Below are positions 62,819 through 64,000 of a stretch of 64,000 nt of DNA, in pieces (within the stretch, counting starts at the first letter, position 1; each line of letters opens with the position of its first letter). This DNA comes from Pseudopedobacter beijingensis. Its GTDB lineage: Bacteria > Bacteroidota > Bacteroidia > Sphingobacteriales > Sphingobacteriaceae. The notes beneath the pieces are model-generated. The model was not told the origin of the DNA. It made no database searches and worked only from the letters and a program-made list of their open reading frames with translations. Made by a program: the position numbers and the translations under genes. Location of the stretch: NCBI RefSeq assembly GCF_042678145.1, contig NZ_JBHUDG010000003.1, positions 620,001 through 684,000 of the forward strand. Reading direction: 5' to 3'.

Positions 62819-63448
62819 ATGGAAGAAATCTGGCAAAATATAATTAACCTGGCTGACGCCCAACACATCATACATAAAGGAGGATTTTACCTTATTTTAT
62901 TTGTGATTTTTGCAGAAACCGGGTTGTTTTTTGGCTTTTTCCTTCCCGGAGATTACCTTTTGTTTCTCGCAGGGATGTTTGTAGCTACCGGAAAACTAGA
63001 CGTAGGTATTACTACTATGGTAGCCAGTCTCATTTTAGCAGCTATTGCAGGTAATTTTATAGGGTATTGGTTTGGTTACCGAACGGGCCCTGTGCTGTAC
63101 AATCGAAAGGAATCTTTCTTTTTTAAGAAGAAGTATCTTCTTGCTGCCGAGGAATACTACAAAAAACAAGGTGCTTTTACTTTAATTATTGGAAGATTTG
63201 TTCCCATAGTTAGAACGTTTGCTCCTATATTTGCAGGAGTAGTAAAATTGGATGTCAGAAAATTTGCTCTTTATAATATCTTAGGTGCTTTTTTCTGGAT
63301 TACATCCCTTACGTTATTAGGATATTTTTTAGGGAAAAAGTTTGAACATGAAATCAATGAATATCTTTTATATATTATCATTGGTTTTATTGTTGTAACA
63401 ACCATTCCTCTAGTGGTAACGGTTTTAAAGAAAAAATTTAAAAAATAA
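62819..63448 (+). CDS. DedA family membrane protein
   Basis: 209 residues with several helices. FAETGLFFGFFLPGDYLLFLAG and GRFVPIVRTFAPIFAGV (shown in parts) are the DedA hallmarks, including the Glu and Arg needed in E. coli relatives. The family is linked to lipid flipping and membrane homeostasis. It is close behind nuoN; a terminator between them was not found. Confidence 0.92.
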   Translation: MEEIWQNIINLADAQHIIHKGGFYLILFVIFAETGLFFGFFLPGDYLLFLAGMFVATGKLDVGITTMVASLILAAIAGNFIGYWFGYRTGPVLYNRKESFFFKKKYLLAAEEYYKKQGAFTLIIGRFVPIVRTFAPIFAGVVKLDVRKFALYNILGAFFWITSLTLLGYFLGKKFEHEINEYLLYIIIGFIVVTTIPLVVTVLKKKFKK

Positions 63449-63472
63449 TATAAACACGAATAATCTAAATTA

Positions 63473-64000
63473 ATGGCCGATAATCATCCATGGCACTCTA
63501 TCTCACCGGGAGAAGATGCACCAAATGTAGTAAATGCAATTATTGAAATTCCAAAAGGCTCTAAAGCCAAATACGAAATAGACAAAGAAACAGGATTGAT
63601 AAAATTAGACAGGGTTTTGTTCTCTTCAGTAATGTACCCTGCTAACTATGGTTTCATCCCTCAAACTTATTGTGATGATAAAGATCCTTTAGATATATTG
63701 GTATTATGTTCTGTAGATGTATACCCTATGTCTATGATAGAAGCAAAAGTGGTTGGTGTTATGCACATGGTTGACAACGGTGAGCAAGACGATAAAATCA
63801 TCGCTGTTGCTGCTCATGATATGTCTGTAAACTATATAGAAGATTTAGCAGATCTACCTCCGCACACCATGAAAGAAGTGGTACGATTTTTTCAGGACTA
63901 CAAGGCTTTAGAAGGCAAAAACGTAACTATTGAACACCTTTTAGGAAAAAGATATGCCTATAAAGTTATTGAAGAAAGTATAGAGCTTTATAACAAAACT
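63473..64000 (+). CDS. ppa: Inorganic pyrophosphatase, family I (3' end cut by window edge)
   Basis: Open frame of 176 codons from the ATG at 63473 (MADNHPWHSISPGEDAP) to the window edge with no stop. IEIPKGSKAKYEIDKETG, MYPANYGFIPQTY and DDKDPLDILVL carry the Lys, Tyr and Asp residues of the active site (the DxxPxD-like DKDPLD). It hydrolyses pyrophosphate. Only a few C-terminal residues should be missing. It lies 24 bp after the DedA gene. Confidence 0.95.
   Translation, partial: MADNHPWHSISPGEDAPNVVNAIIEIPKGSKAKYEIDKETGLIKLDRVLFSSVMYPANYGFIPQTYCDDKDPLDILVLCSVDVYPMSMIEAKVVGVMHMVDNGEQDDKIIAVAAHDMSVNYIEDLADLPPHTMKEVVRFFQDYKALEGKNVTIEHLLGKRYAYKVIEESIELYNKT

Overview
The window looks like a chromosomal segment of an AT-rich Bacteroidota genome, most likely a Sphingobacteriaceae (Pedobacter-like) organism. 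The reasons are a SusC/SusD pair with FecR and ECF sigma regulators, an ExbB-ExbD-ExbD-TonB cluster, single-membrane-subunit succinate dehydrogenase, TAnnTTTG-type -7 promoter elements, and weak Shine-Dalgarno use. The genus is inferred from gene content, not from a database match. I saw no rRNA, tRNA, CRISPR array, intact insertion sequence or prophage.

Layout. 1-12.3 kb (minus strand) is a carbohydrate-uptake locus: a complete ECF sigma factor, a secreted esterase, a truncated second ECF sigma gene, a surface-type lipoprotein, a FecR anti-sigma factor, a SusC/SusD pair, a GH20 hexosaminidase and the start of another lipoprotein. Three identically spaced ECF-type promoter motifs (GGGGGATT-N13-TGTCTTTA) lie in front of the esterase, the lipoprotein and fecR, so the sigma factor probably drives the whole locus. 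12.6-16.2 kb holds an AhpD-like/AhpC peroxidase pair split by a 129-bp element with perfect terminal inverted repeats, a secreted FAD-type protein and an OmpA lipoprotein. 16.3-25.8 kb is mostly housekeeping: a YeeZ-like reductase, a TPR-HTH membrane regulator, yqhD-anmK, small outer-membrane barrels, a CsbD-like protein and pepT.

26.1-28.1 kb is an accessory island: an aminoglycoside 6-adenylyltransferase and a DUF3995 membrane protein, with three related CTAACA tail regions, two of which contain covarying hairpins. It resembles a gene-cassette array. 28.1-31 kb carries a thioesterase, a DinB-fold protein, a histidine kinase, a small membrane protein and a rhodanese.

31.2-63.4 kb is core energy metabolism and cell-envelope function: sdhCAB, pyruvate dehydrogenase E1-alpha and E2, an NlpC/P60 hydrolase, a CapA-like lipoprotein, metK behind a SAM-II-type riboswitch, a lipid kinase, a YciH-type factor, the ExbB-ExbD-ExbD-TonB cluster with a PstS-like lipoprotein and a TPR protein, and the complete 14-gene nuoA-N operon with a short NuoG. 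A DedA protein and an inorganic pyrophosphatase cut by the window end follow.

The genes link up functionally. TonB/ExbBD energises SusC-type transporters such as the one at 4-7 kb. PDH, succinate dehydrogenase and complex I form the route from pyruvate to the respiratory chain. The most unusual material lies between genes: the ECF promoter triplet with two matching eight-codon leader ORFs, the cassette-like tails, the SAM-II switch, and a helically phased TCTTCG array at 40.2 kb.
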